A stretch of 64,000 nt of DNA, taken from the NCBI GenBank assembly GCA_026413225.1, contig CM048552.1, positions 55,691,001-55,755,000 of the forward strand, read 5' to 3'. Positions 35,301 through 44,900 of the stretch are shown piece by piece (the first letter of the stretch is position 1; each line of letters begins with the position of its first letter). The notes under the pieces are model-generated. The model was not told the origin of the DNA and searched no databases. It saw only the letters and a program-made list of their open reading frames with translations. The stretch is from Otis tarda. Taxonomy: Eukaryota; Chordata; Aves; Otidiformes; Otididae. The position numbers and the translations under genes are program-made.

Positions 35301-38300
35301 ACTCCCTCCTGAGAGGTATGGAGGCACCCATCTGCCGACCTGATGCCCTCTCTTGGGAGGTGTGCTGTCTCCCAGGGGCTCGTATCAGGGATGTCCCGAG
35401 AGAATACCAGGCCTCATACGGCCCGCAGACTGGGGCCGCTATTATCCGCTACTGGTGTTTCATGTGAGTGCCAGCGACACAGCCGGCAGCAGCCTGAGAA
35501 ACATCAGAAGGGATTTCAGGGCCCTGGGTACAACAGTCAAAGACTCTGGGGCGCAGGTGGTATTCTCATCAATCTTCCTGGTCAAAGCGCAGGGGCCTGA
35601 AAGGGCCAGACGTATCTGGCAGGTCAACTCATAGCTCAGGGAGTGGTGCTACAGCCAGGGCTTTGGGTATCTAGACCACGGGGCGTGCTTTGAGAAGCCC
35701 AGTCTACTAGGGGCGGATTGCGTGCACCTAACTGAGAAGGGGAAGGGTGTGCTTGGACAAAGGCTTGCCAGACTCGTCTGGAGGGCTTTAAACTAGTGTT
35801 GCTGGGGGAGGGGGAGCACAGTTCAGCCCACTGCTATTAGCATGGCGCCAGTGCCAGCACCGAGGGTCCAAAGCTGGTAAAGAAGGATCGCAGGTAAGCG
35901 CAAATGAATTTAAACTGCGGTCCAAAAGAACTCCTGTCGCTCCAGCCAGCAAGTCAGCTTTGTCGGGGGCCCAGCTGAAGTGTCTCTACCAATGCACGCA
36001 GCATGGGGAATAAACAGGAAGAGCTGGAGATGCGTGCACACGAGCAGGGCTATGACCTTGTTGATATGGAGACATGGTGGGATGACTCGTATGACTGGAG
36101 CATCAAAATGGAGGGGTGTAGGCTTTTTAGAAAGGACAGAAAGGGGAGACGAGGAGGGGGTGTTGCTCTCTACGTCAGCAACCGGCTGGAGTGCATGGAG
36201 CTCCGCCTGGGGATGGAGGAGGAGCTGACAGAGAGCTTCTGGGTCAAGATTAGAGGACGGGGACAGGCAGGGGACATTACAGTGGGGGTCTGTTACAGGC
36301 CACCTGGCCAGGAGGACAGAGCGGACGAGGCGCTCTATAGGCAGATAGGAGCAGCCTCACGGTCACAAGCCCTGGTCCTCATGGGGGACTTCAACCACCC
36401 TGACATCTGTTGGAGAGACAACACGGCAGGGCACAGGCAGTCCAGGAGGTTCCTGCAATGCATGGATGATAACTTCCTCCCACAGGTGACAGAGGAGCCA
36501 ACAAGGAGGGGTGCCATGCTCAACCTTGTGCTCACCAGCTGGGAGGGACTGGTGGGGGATGTGAAACTGAAGGACAGCCTTGGCTGCAGTGACCGCGACA
36601 CGGTGGAGTTGAAGATCCACGGGGCAGCGAGGAAACTACACAGCAAGCTCTCAGTCCTAGACCTCAGGAAGGCAGACTTTGGCCTCTTCAGGGACCTGAT
36701 GGGCCAAGTGCCATGGGAGGCGGCCCTGGAGGGAAGAGGGGCCCAGGAAAGTTGGCCTATATTCAAGGAGCACCTCGTCCAAGCTCAGCAGAGGTGCATC
36801 CCAACGAAGAACAAGTTGGGCAAAAAGGCCAGGAGGCCTGTGTGGATGAGCAAGGAGCTCCTGGACCAACTGAAAGTAAAGAAGGAAGCCTATAGAGGGT
36901 GGAAGCGGGGACAGGTAACCTGGGAGGACTACAAATAGGCTGTGCAAGTGGCCAGGGATTGGGTGAGGAAGGCTAAAGCCCTGGCGAAATTGAATCTGGC
37001 CAGGGATATAAAAAGCAACAAGCAGAGCTTTTATAGGTATGTAGGGGACAAAAGAAAGTCCAAGGAGAATATAGGCCCCCTCCGGAAGGAAACCGGTGTC
37101 CTGGTTACCCAGGACATGGAGAAGGCTGAGGTATTCAATGACTTTTTTGCCTCAGTCTTCACCGATAAGGGCTCTTGTCTCACCACCCAAGCTGTGGAAG
37201 GCACAAGCAGGGACTGCGAGGATGAAGAACTGCCTACTGTACTCGAAGAGCAGGTTCAGGAACATCTGAGGAACTTGAAGGTGGACAAGTCCCTGGGACC
37301 TGATGAGATCCATCCGCGGGTCCTGAGGGAACTGGCGGATGAAGTTGCCAAGCCACTGGCCATTGTATTTGAGAAGTCGTGGTGGTCTGGTGAGGTCTCT
37401 GATGACTGGAAGAGAGGGAACATAACCCCAGTTTTTAAAAAGGGGAACAAGGAGGACCTGGGCAACTACAGGCCGGTCAGCCTCACCTCTGTGTCTGGCA
37501 AGGTCATGGAGCAGATTCTCCTGCAAACCATGCATACAGCACATGGAGAGCAAGGAGGTAGTTGGTGGCAGCCAGCATGGCTTCACCAAGGGCAGATTGT
37601 GCCTGACCAATTTGGTGGCCTTCTATGACAGGGTGACAGCATCGGTGGACAAGGGACGAGCAACAGATATCATCTACCAGGACTTGTGCAAAGCTTTTGA
37701 CACTGTCCCACACGACATCCTTCTCTCTAAAATAGAGAGACATGGCTTTGATTGACGGGCCACTCGGTGGGTAAGGAGTTGGCTGGATGGCCGCACTCAG
37801 AGAGTGGTGGTTAACGGCTCAATGTCCAAGTGGAGACTGGTCACGAGTGGTGTCCTTCAGGGGTCCGTGTTGGGCCTGGCCCTGTTCAACATCTTTGTTG
37901 GTGACATGGACAGTAGGATAGATTGCACCCTCAGCAAGTTTGCCGATGACACCAAGCTCTGTGGTGCCGTTGACACACTGGAAGGGAAGGATGCCATCCA
38001 GAGGGACCTTGACAGGCTGGAGAGGTGGGCCTGTGCCAGCCTCATGAAGTTCAACCAGGCTAAGTGCAAGGTCCTGCACCTGGGTCATGGCAATCCCAGG
38101 CACAAATACAGGCTGGGCAGAGAATGGATTGAGAGCAGCCCTGAGGAGAAGGACTTGGGAGTGCTGGTGGACGAGAAGCTCAACATGAGCGGGCAATGCG
38201 CCCTTGCGGCCCAGAAGGCCAACTGCATCCTGGGCTGCATCAAGAGGAGCGTGGCCAGCAGGTCGAGGGAGGTGATTCTGCCCCTCTACTCTGCCTTGGT

Positions 38301-41300
38301 GAGATCCCACCTGCTGTACTGTGTCCAGTTCTGGAGCCCACAACGTAAGAAGGACATGGACTAGTTGGAGAGGGTCCAGAGGAGGGCCATGAAGATGATC
38401 AGAGGGCTGGAGCACCTCTCTTATGAGGACAGGCTGAGAGAGTTGGGGCTGTTCAGCCTGGAGAAGAGGAGGCTCTGGGGAGAGCTGATAGCGGTCTTCC
38501 AGTACCTCAAGGGGGCCTACAGGAAAGATGGGGAGAGGCTGTTCAGTAGGGCCTGTTGTGGTAGGATGAGGGGTAATGGTTTTAAAATAGAGGGAGGTAG
38601 ATTTAGATTGGATATTAGGAAAAAATTTTTTACAATGCGAGTTGTAGAACACTGGCACAGGTTGCCCAGAGAGGTGGTGGATGCCCCATCCCCGGAGACA
38701 TTCAAGGCCAGGCTGGATGAGGCTCTGAGCAACCTGATCTAGTCAGGGATGTCCCTGCTCCTTGCAGGGGGGTTGGACTAGATGACTTTTGAAGGTCCCT
38801 TCCAACTCTAACCATTCTATGATTCTATGATGGGGAATACAAGGACTCCGTCTCTAGTTCTGCAGTTACTAGGGGTGACTTTTTTTCCCGTAGCTCTATG
38901 AAAGAAGTAATGGCCAGAAACCGCGAATGCTTCTGGCGAGAACAGCGGAAACGTGCATCTGTGATACCTGTGCTGTCCAGTTCAAACTTGCACTACTTCA
39001 TCATGTTTTCTAATCTAAAGCTAGCATTGTTATATTTGATGCAGGTTTTGATACTCACACTAAGTGACATTAAAAAAAAAGGTTATGAATAAAGGTTTAG
39101 TATTTTCAGAAAAAAAACATTCTGCATGAAGTATACTTTGTATAGTTGTAGGGTTTTTTGAAACAATTTTAGCAGATTTACAGACAAGCTAATATAAGCT
39201 TGATAGAGTTAATAAAAAAATTACACATCATAATTAAGTTCTGTCATCAGATTAGAAGTACAGGACTCTTTTCAACCTTAAACCTTTAGAAACTTACTAT
39301 TGTTTGAAAGTTGTTAGGGTTCTTTGTAATGAAGTCTCTGTACCTTTGCTTTCAGCTTTTTGGCAAAGTGCTCTTCCTGCTTCTGTATAATGAACAGTTA
39401 CCCTGTGTTAATGACAGTGCTAAACAGCTTCCAGCCTTACCATTTTGTATGTCTCTCTCCTTTTCAGTCATTAAAAATATATGGCACTGGTATTACTAAT
39501 TACTCAGTGAAACTGTTCTTTAGCCTATGTGTTGGGAAACAGTGGATAAATTAAATTTGCCTCTGCAGAAATAGCAATACTGTTAATGTTCTTAGTGAAC
39601 CTGTGTGAAGAAGTTCTCTTTAGAACTCAAGCCTCTTTTCTCTAGTGTAGCGAATGCTGGTTCCATTGGGAAACCTTCTGCAGTAATCAGTGAAGTATTG
39701 ACATCCTAGGGAGAAATAAACTCCCCGCCCTGCACCCCCTCCCACCCCTCCCCACCTTGATGAACCTTTGTTTGCAGTACAAAAATAGTCTGATGGTGGA
39801 GAAGAGAGGAGAAGGAAGCACCTAATCCTGGAGTAGTTTAGAAGTCTATGAGTAATCTGGGCAGTGGCTGCCATTTTAATTTGAACCTAGTTAGCAATTT
39901 TGGGGAGTATATCTGAGTCTTTGACAATAATCTTTAACACCGATTTATCAGTATCAAGTGAGTTAGTTGCTGATGAGAAGATCGTGGATTGTGGGCACTT
40001 AGTTGCCTAATAAAGGGAGATTTCCAATAGCATTCTGTTGCTGCCGTTCCCTTCTGAGTTCCTAAGGCACACAGAGAGACCTGTGTCATCCTGACATTTT
40101 CTTATAATTTCTTAATACCTAAATCTGCTTGCATACTCTACCTACTGCCAATGGTAATTTCTTACACCTAAGAAGTAGCAGTTGCCCGAGTAAGTTGTGG
40201 GACCTCAAGTTCACCTTTCTTAGCACAGAAACATAATCCAGGCTTCAAAAGCTATTTGGCTGTGTGGTTATAAATACAAGTGTAGCAACCCTTGTATATT
40301 AATAATTCTTAGTTGCAGCTTGCTGACAGAACTATTGACCTGTATCAGAGAAGAGTATCAGTGAATGCTAGAAAAGGAGTTGCTGAAATTGCTAGTTTAA
40401 CTTTGAGACATAGAATGACAGCAGCAGCTATCATGTCTACTGAAAAACAGCTTGGGTATAAGCAAATGCAGTGAGTAAAGGAGAAGTGTTATTTAGGCCA
40501 GGTAGGTGGATCAAACAATTTTTGGATTCTTCCACAGTAGTTCACGTGTAAACGTGTTGCTCAAAGACCATTTTTGGGCAGATAAATTTTGGGTTCAGCT
40601 ATGCCATCTCAGTGTAGTAATGGTTTGCAGATGTATGAGGCTTTGAACCGTTGTTAAATGAAAGCTGAGGAAGCCAGAAGGAACTTGCTTTGGATGTCAT
40701 ATCCCTACTAAGACTCTGCAAATTATTCTTTTGACATCTTGAAAACTGTTTCCTCCAGAGCAACTGAAAGAGAGCAGATTTAGCCATGTGTAACACTTTC
40801 TTAGCATCCATCTTAAAACAAACAAAAAATTATTGTAGCACATATTATTTTAATGCTTGCTGTGTAGAGTTCAGTAGCGTGAGCTTTGGTCTCAGTTATT
40901 CACTGATGGCTAGTATAACCTGGAAAATTTTAGGAGGTTTAAGATAAGCTCTCCAGATTTATGCATGGATTGAGTTCTCTGCCTAGCACCATAGGGAAAT
41001 AGTACAACAAATGCTCTTCCTTTTTTTTTTTTTTTTTCAGTTTGGACGCCACAGGTTAAACCCAGAGAACCGAACACTAGGCAGTCTTAGAAATCTTCTT
41101 TACCTTCTTCAACAGAGAGTGAGGTGAGCTTTCTGATTTTTCCTAACATGATACAGAAGACTTGAGTATTACTAATATGTTGAAAATTTTGCTGGATCTA
41201 ACTTTTGTTTCTTTTTGCCTCCCTTAAACTTGCCATTTGAGTCAACCTGTTTTTTGTAATACATTGCAGAATAAGCACACAAAACCAAATTATCTTAAGT

Positions 41301-41714
41301 ATCTGTACTGTAAGTGGTATCAAGGTTATCTATGGATACCAATTCATTAACCTCTCATCTTGAAGCAAGTTTCTTGCACAAAAGACAACTTTCTGCAGAA
41401 TTTTATCTTTAAAATGTTATTAAACATAGCTGTCATTCAAGAGATCAAAATTAATGTAAGATTCAGATAGTTGTCATTAACTTGTGATATTACTTTGTAG
41501 TGTACCAATTTACTTATAGAAGGCTGTTCACACTTGTTTTCTTGTTTGCTTTTTTTTTCTCCATAGGCGTTTCGGATTAATGGGACTGTACAAAGGCCTT
41601 GAAGCGAAGCTCCTGCAGACAGTCCTTACTGCTGCTCTTATGTTTCTTGTGTATGAGAAACTGACCGCTGCAACCTTCACAGTCATGGGATTAAAGCATT
41701 CGCGCAGACACTGA
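17335..41714 (+). CDS. SLC25A17: SLC25A17 (PMP34), peroxisomal carrier, complete, 307 aa in nine coding exons
   Basis: Coding exons are 17335-17388, 22640-22700, 23760-23826, 26825-26976, 29850-29966, 30658-30803, 32650-32745, 41041-41123 and 41567-41714. They sum to 924 nt (307 codons plus stop) with GT/AG introns and matching phases. The length equals the human protein as I know it. Three mitochondrial-carrier repeats are visible: PLDTAR at residues 29-34, PLWVVN at 121-126 and PLQTVQ at 222-227; the last two are atypical variants, as expected for PMP34. RGW, LWNG and LYKG elements follow the respective repeats. The family member is a peroxisomal membrane antiporter of CoA, FAD, NAD and related nucleotides, supporting fatty-acid breakdown. 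Start choice: ATG 17335 begins [16 protein letters not shown], matching the known N-terminus, with G at -3. No lesion is seen. Confidence 0.97.
17390..17410 (+). repeat. GAGC tandem repeat at the SLC25A17 intron 1 donor
   Basis: Five units of GAGC begin inside the 5' splice site (GTGAGC at 17389). Length change of the array would leave the donor hexamer intact but alter the sequence just downstream of it. Confidence 0.7.
20530..20844 (+). mobile_element. Old, rearranged CR1 LINE 3' fragment
   Basis: CR1 3'-terminal coding and UTR signals are recognisable but diverged: CACTGGAACAGGCT, GAGAGGTGGTCAATGCCACA, GTGTTTAAGAGGCATTTGG and AAGTCCAACTGAAATGTTCC. The unit ACACTGGAACAGGCT occurs three times with TTCTTTACTTTC twice between, so the fragment has internal duplications. 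It is of a different, older subfamily than the copy in intron 7. Confidence 0.8.
22640..22700 (+). CDS. SLC25A17: SLC25A17 coding exon 2 (aa 19-39)
   Basis: Acceptor TTTTTCAG ends at 22639 and donor GTAAGT is at 22701. It encodes [20 protein letters not shown], the first carrier signature, with the last codon split. Confidence 0.96.
22701..23759 (+). other. SLC25A17 intron 2
   Basis: Unique sequence with canonical ends. A 13-base unit (TTTCTTTATACG type) is tandemly duplicated at about 22720-22745. No other feature is seen. Confidence 0.8.
23760..23826 (+). CDS. SLC25A17: SLC25A17 coding exon 3 (aa 39-61)
   Basis: Acceptor TTTTCCAG ends at 23759 and donor GTGAGT is at 23827. It encodes the matrix-loop segment [20 protein letters not shown], ending in a split Leu codon. 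Confidence 0.95.
23827..26824 (+). other. SLC25A17 intron 3
   Basis: AT-rich unique sequence with a long A-rich tract at 24644-24690 (an uninterrupted A run of about 20, then AAG/A-rich). No exon or diagnostic transposon sequence is recognised. Confidence 0.8.
24644..24690 (+). repeat. A-rich simple repeat in intron 3
   Basis: A run of about 20 A is followed by GAAG/A-rich sequence. It could be a decayed poly(A) tail, but nothing recognisable precedes it. Confidence 0.7.
26825..26976 (+). CDS. SLC25A17: SLC25A17 coding exon 4 (aa 61-112)
   Basis: Acceptor CATTAG ends at 26824 and donor GTAATA is at 26977. It encodes [20 protein letters not shown] and continues through [20 protein letters not shown]. 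This is the second helix of repeat 1 and the start of repeat 2. Confidence 0.95.
27915..28404 (-). mobile_element. Antisense ERV-like LTR, truncated at its 3' end
   Basis: Read on the minus strand the element begins TGTGCTGGTTTTGGCTGAGA at 28404, a start I recognise from LTRs widespread in birds. It then shows a CRE-like TGACATCA (complement of 28136-28143), a TATAAAA box (complement of 28120-28126) and the tract CCTATTAAACTG near 27945. The expected end after that tract is missing or diverged, so the left boundary is approximate. No internal retroviral coding sequence is present. The polyadenylation side is antisense to SLC25A17. Confidence 0.85.
28405..28511 (+). mobile_element. CR1 LINE 3' tail fragment abutting the LTR
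   Basis: GATGTCCCTGCTCCTTGCAG, then AAAGGTCCCTTCCAACCTAA and a degenerate ACTATGATTCCATG end. It begins within a few bases of the LTR terminus at 28404. Confidence 0.88.
29850..29966 (+). CDS. SLC25A17: SLC25A17 coding exon 5 (aa 112-151)
   Basis: Acceptor GCATTAG ends at 29849 and donor GTAAGC is at 29967. It encodes [20 protein letters not shown] and [18 protein letters not shown], carrying the atypical second signature PLWVVN. Confidence 0.96.
29967..30657 (+). other. SLC25A17 intron 5
   Basis: A 0.7 kb intron of unique sequence with GTAAGC and TTCTCAG ends; nothing else recognised. Confidence 0.8.
30658..30803 (+). CDS. SLC25A17: SLC25A17 coding exon 6 (aa 151-199)
   Basis: Acceptor TTCTCAG ends at 30657 and donor GTGAGT is at 30804. 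It encodes [20 protein letters not shown] followed by [20 protein letters not shown]. The LWNG element follows repeat 2. Confidence 0.96.
30804..32649 (+). other. SLC25A17 intron 6
   Basis: A 1.85 kb unique AT-rich intron with canonical ends; no repeat or exon recognised. Confidence 0.8.
32650..32745 (+). CDS. SLC25A17: SLC25A17 coding exon 7 (aa 200-231)
   Basis: Acceptor GAACAG ends at 32649 and donor GTAAGC is at 32746. Exactly 32 codons, [20 protein letters not shown] then [12 protein letters not shown], contain the third signature. Confidence 0.96.
34693..35796 (+). pseudogene. CR1 ORF1 remnant: CxxC pairs, coiled coil and SGNH esterase domain
   Basis: ATG 34693 opens 183 codons to a TGA at 35242-35244. 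Within this, Cys pairs at residues 45/48 and 63/66 (CRQC and CRRC) look like a zinc-binding module, followed by a Leu/Glu/Arg-rich coiled coil (residues about 69-100). After a frameshift near 35275 an esterase domain starts, with [11 protein letters not shown] (GDS at 35297-35305). A second frameshift is near 35395 and a TAG is at 35632-35634. The closing DxxH of the hydrolase is at 35716-35727, before the terminal TAG at 35794-35796. CR1 ORF1 is an RNA-binding/chaperone-type protein; esterase domains are known in CR1-like ORF1s. It is inactive as written. Confidence 0.85.
35940..38742 (+). pseudogene. CR1 ORF2 remnant: APE-type endonuclease and reverse transcriptase
   Basis: The endonuclease (about 35991-36660) shows [13 protein letters not shown], the catalytic-Glu motif ETWWD (Glu at 36069), GDFNHPD (Asp at 36387) and SDRD at 36588-36599, where the usual catalytic His is Arg. 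The reverse transcriptase follows, with [16 protein letters not shown], the active-site FADD at 37939-37950 and the C-terminal AKCKVLHLG and GLFSLEKRR blocks. Breaks seen: a frameshift near 35990, TAG 36936-36938, a frameshift near 37530-37541, TGA 37753-37755 and TAG 38362-38364; the final stop is 38740-38742. In an intact CR1 this protein nicks DNA and copies the RNA at the target. Confidence 0.9.
41041..41123 (+). CDS. SLC25A17: SLC25A17 coding exon 8 (aa 232-259)
   Basis: A long T tract and CAG end at 41040; donor GTGAGC is at 41124. It encodes [20 protein letters not shown] then YLLQQRV with a split Arg. It follows the intron carrying the near-full-length CR1. Confidence 0.95.
41567..41714 (+). 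CDS. SLC25A17: SLC25A17 coding exon 9 (aa 259-307, stop)
   Basis: Acceptor CCATAG ends at 41566; stop TGA is at 41712-41714. It encodes [20 protein letters not shown] and the last transmembrane helix [20 protein letters not shown], ending [12 protein letters not shown] matches the carrier element after repeat 3. Confidence 0.96.
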
Positions 41715-41960
41715 AAAAGGAACCTATGCCAAAGATTATAGGGTCTAGGAAACACATTCCATTTCTGAGACTAGGCTGGGTAACAAAGGGTCCTCACTTT
41801 GTCTGTTTCTTTCTTTTTAGCCACCTCTGTCTCCCTTTATTTGGAGAAATTTGGAATACACTCTGTGGGACCTGTTGCCATGAATTCAGGGTTAGCCCAT
41901 TCCCTACTCTTCTGTGGACTCACTGCATTAAGAAATAAAGCAGAGACCTTATTTAAGTAT
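41715..41960 (+). other. SLC25A17: SLC25A17 3' UTR (short form)
   Basis: Sequence from the stop to just beyond the first AATAAA at 41934. Further AATAAA hexamers at 42693 and 42937 could end longer transcripts. Confidence 0.6.
41934..41939 (+). terminator. Polyadenylation signal AATAAA of SLC25A17
   Basis: Canonical hexamer 220 bases after the stop. It is the first in the 3' UTR and the likeliest short 3' end; use is inferred. Confidence 0.6.
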
Positions 41961-44900
41961 TTGACACAAAATTTTAACTACTCTATGATTTGGTTGACAT
42001 TCTTGGCAAGAATGAGTATCATCTCTCACTGTGCTTTCTTGTTTTCCCTGAAGTAATCCTCAACTATTCTTCTTTCTTTACCTTCTGTCAGCAGCTGGTG
42101 GGGGTGGTTTTATCTTATTTTCCCTTGACCTGTGTTTATGTCACTTCATATTTGATTCATTAAAATAATTCATAAAGAACAAGAATTTTGACATTGTTTT
42201 CTTTTAATTTCAAGTATGTTTGTGACACAGAATGATAGGATGTTGCCTCAAGTACCTGGTGCTGAGATTTCTAAACTGCTGGAACATACATTACCAGTGA
42301 GTAGGCACACTACCTTCTTGAATCCACCTATTTCTGAATTTTGAAAACTTTGAATGCAGATGCTGGTTAAGACGATGAACTCTTGCTTTTTCAAGCTGAG
42401 TACCTCAAGCTGCTTCAAGAAAATAGACTTGCTATGAAAAAATACATGAAGTTCTGTAACCTCTTTCCTTGTGAGAATATGTGAATTCATGCCATGTTTT
42501 CCTGCAGACAAGGAGCAATACCCTATGATTCAGAAGTGGTGTCTCCTCTCAGAAATGTGCTTTAATTATTTTTCCACTGATCTTCCAAGATGCTTTCCTA
42601 AGCATAAAGGTTGTAACTGTTGTTCCAGTTAATGTAAGTGTAAATGTTCTTTTTGCATAGTTTTGTTTCATAGTTCTAGGCCATAAAATCCAAATAAACC
42701 ATGCTGTGTCTAGCATTAAGTTTGCAGCAGGATTGTTCTGAAGAACAGGATTATACTTAAAGTACTGAGAAACTCCATGGTAGTTTAACACCAAGAATGT
42801 CTGGGAGAAGAATTAAGTGCTGCAGGAAATACATTACTGAATCGTTAAATGGCAACTTTTTTTTTTCTCAATTGAGTCAATTCTAAGTATGAAACTGGAA
42901 AGCATTTCTGCAGCTAATACCCTCTTTTTCAACAAAAATAAAAACGTTTACACTAACTGCTTCTTTTAAGAGTATTGGCAGTATCTGTATGTAAGAAAAA
43001 TGCTCTGCGTGATGCTTTTTAGTCCAAATGGGATTTACAGAGGACAAATAAGAACAAAAAAGCACAATAAGCTGCAATTATACTTTGACAGATGACATGA
43101 AATTTAATGAAAAATTCTAGACCTCACCAGAGGAAAAGAAACAATCACAATTCTGAGAATTTCAGTGAAAATACTCGGCTAACTGAAGTGAGTTATCCCA
43201 TGAAAAGATAGTCTGATGTCATCTTGGTGTTTTTAATAAGAAATTCAGAATCAGCAGTATAGTTCTTGATAAGCTGTGCCTCAGTTTGAAATTCCCTCTG
43301 TTGGGAATCATTGTGGGAAGCTGAGCGGCTGTTGGCTTTACGCAAATGCAAAGTGGTTCTCATGCCACTTTGGCTGAAGTCTGCATGGCTGCTAGAAGCT
43401 TTAGTTCAGCATGTCTTGCTTTTTCTGGTCTGTGGCATGAAGGAGCAATTCCTGAAAATACAGAAAGATTTTTCTTTTTTTTGTTGCTTTACCCATAAGA
43501 AGAAAGTAGATGCTTTCTTGCTTTCTAGGTGAAAAATACCTGCTTACCAGCCAGTGGGTTTAAAGGAATAAGAAAGTCTCTCACTTCTGCAAAGAAGCCA
43601 AATACAAAACAACTGTCTAGAGAGGAGTGCTGGCTTTGGCTGTGTCTTTGTTACTGTTAAATCTGGAATAGACATTTTGCACTGAACTCTACTTGGCTCT
43701 GCTGACCAGCTGTTACAATGAAACAGCTTCCTAAAGGGATGAAAACAAAAGAGATTGCAGCTGGAAGCATCTTCAGTCTTCTTTTAGTGGTAGACCTGTG
43801 GTCTTTAGAACTTTTTTTTTTTGCTCCTGCATCAGACAGACTGAATTCCCTGAAAGACCACTTAACCTCAATGTGACTGAGCCAGACTAAAGATGGTTGA
43901 GGAATTGTTGAGTAATTTGTTCAATCAGCAGGGAAAGGTTCATCTTACGGGTGGTACCTCCACCTAAGTTTTCTCAGGCGTAGTTTGAACAGATGATGAC
44001 ATTTCTGTTAGAATTGCTAAAATTATTTCAGGCTTCAAAGGCGTATGTGGGTATCTTTGACATTAAAAAAATAATAATTTATCAAAGCAAACTATGAAAG
44101 ACCTATGTGTACAAATAGAAATACAGAAATAAAAACCAAAATACAGTAATTTTACTCTATTTTAAAACATATTTACATAAATTACTTTTGCTGTGTGGGC
44201 ACTATGTGACTGCATGTTCCAGCCAAAAAAAAAATTGTGTCTATTCACTTCTAGAGAATCTAACAGAAAATATTTTCATCTTGAAGTGAAAAACTATTTT
44301 GAGGAAAGAAAGAAGGGAGAGATGATTATTAATGACAGCAGCAGGGAGGATTGTCTGTCTTAAACTTAAGTTCCATCATGGATAATTCTGTCCTTGGCTC
44401 AATTTAGGAGATTTAAATTTAATCCTGTCCTGTTATTTCTCTTGCCTGCCCCATGCTTTGAAGCCAGGAGACCCCTAAGGCACCTTAGAGATTGTGAAGC
44501 AAGTGGCTCCTCAGGTATCTGTGCTGTTTGGGATGAATTCAGCTCCTATGTGTATTTTAGACCATGCCTCTCATAATTATATAGATGGTTTGCCTGTATA
44601 AATAGTAGAGCAGTATTTAACACATTTGAGCTTCTTTTAATGTTATTCACTAAGCCTCAGGTTAGAGGTTGAGAGCTGATAGGGTATAACATACATTCTT
44701 TGTCTTAAATAACGTTTTTGAATTGCTGAATGCCACTAAACAGCAGTATCTGTTGCAGAGCTGGTTGTGCGTTGCTGGAAGAGAGCCACTCCATCGTACA
44801 GCTTGCCTTTGGCTGCTCCAAAACCAATTTTTAAAACCTGAAAGCTGGCACATACCGTGTGTGGGAGGAAAAATGAGATTTACCTCTCATCTCTCCAGGA

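Larger units (their letters stand above)
34488..38830 (+). mobile_element. Near-full-length CR1 non-LTR retrotransposon (about 4.3 kb)
   Basis: A GC-rich insert in AT-rich intron 7. In order it has a 5' UTR-like segment, ORF1 (34693-35796), a short spacer, ORF2 (about 35940-38742) and a 3' UTR with the CR1 hairpin (CCTGCTCCTTGCAGGGGG) ending ATTCTATGATTCTATGA. Most CR1 copies are short 3' fragments, so retention of both ORFs is notable. All coding parts carry stops or frameshifts, so the copy is dead. The 5' boundary is set by the composition change and may lie up to about 100 bases upstream. No target-site duplication was recognised, as usual for CR1. Confidence 0.93.
32746..41040 (+). other. 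SLC25A17 intron 7 (8.3 kb) hosting the large CR1
   Basis: About half of this intron is the CR1 at 34488-38830. The flanks are AT-rich unique sequence. It ends in a T run of about 17 plus CAG. Without the CR1 the intron would be about 4 kb. Confidence 0.85.

Noticed and set aside
34459-35331. Minus-strand 290-codon open frame
   Set aside because: It lies exactly antisense to CR1 ORF1 and is a shadow of its codon bias.
37819-38658. Minus-strand 279-codon open frame
   Set aside because: It is antisense to the CR1 reverse transcriptase region, with low-complexity Leu/Gln/Pro content.
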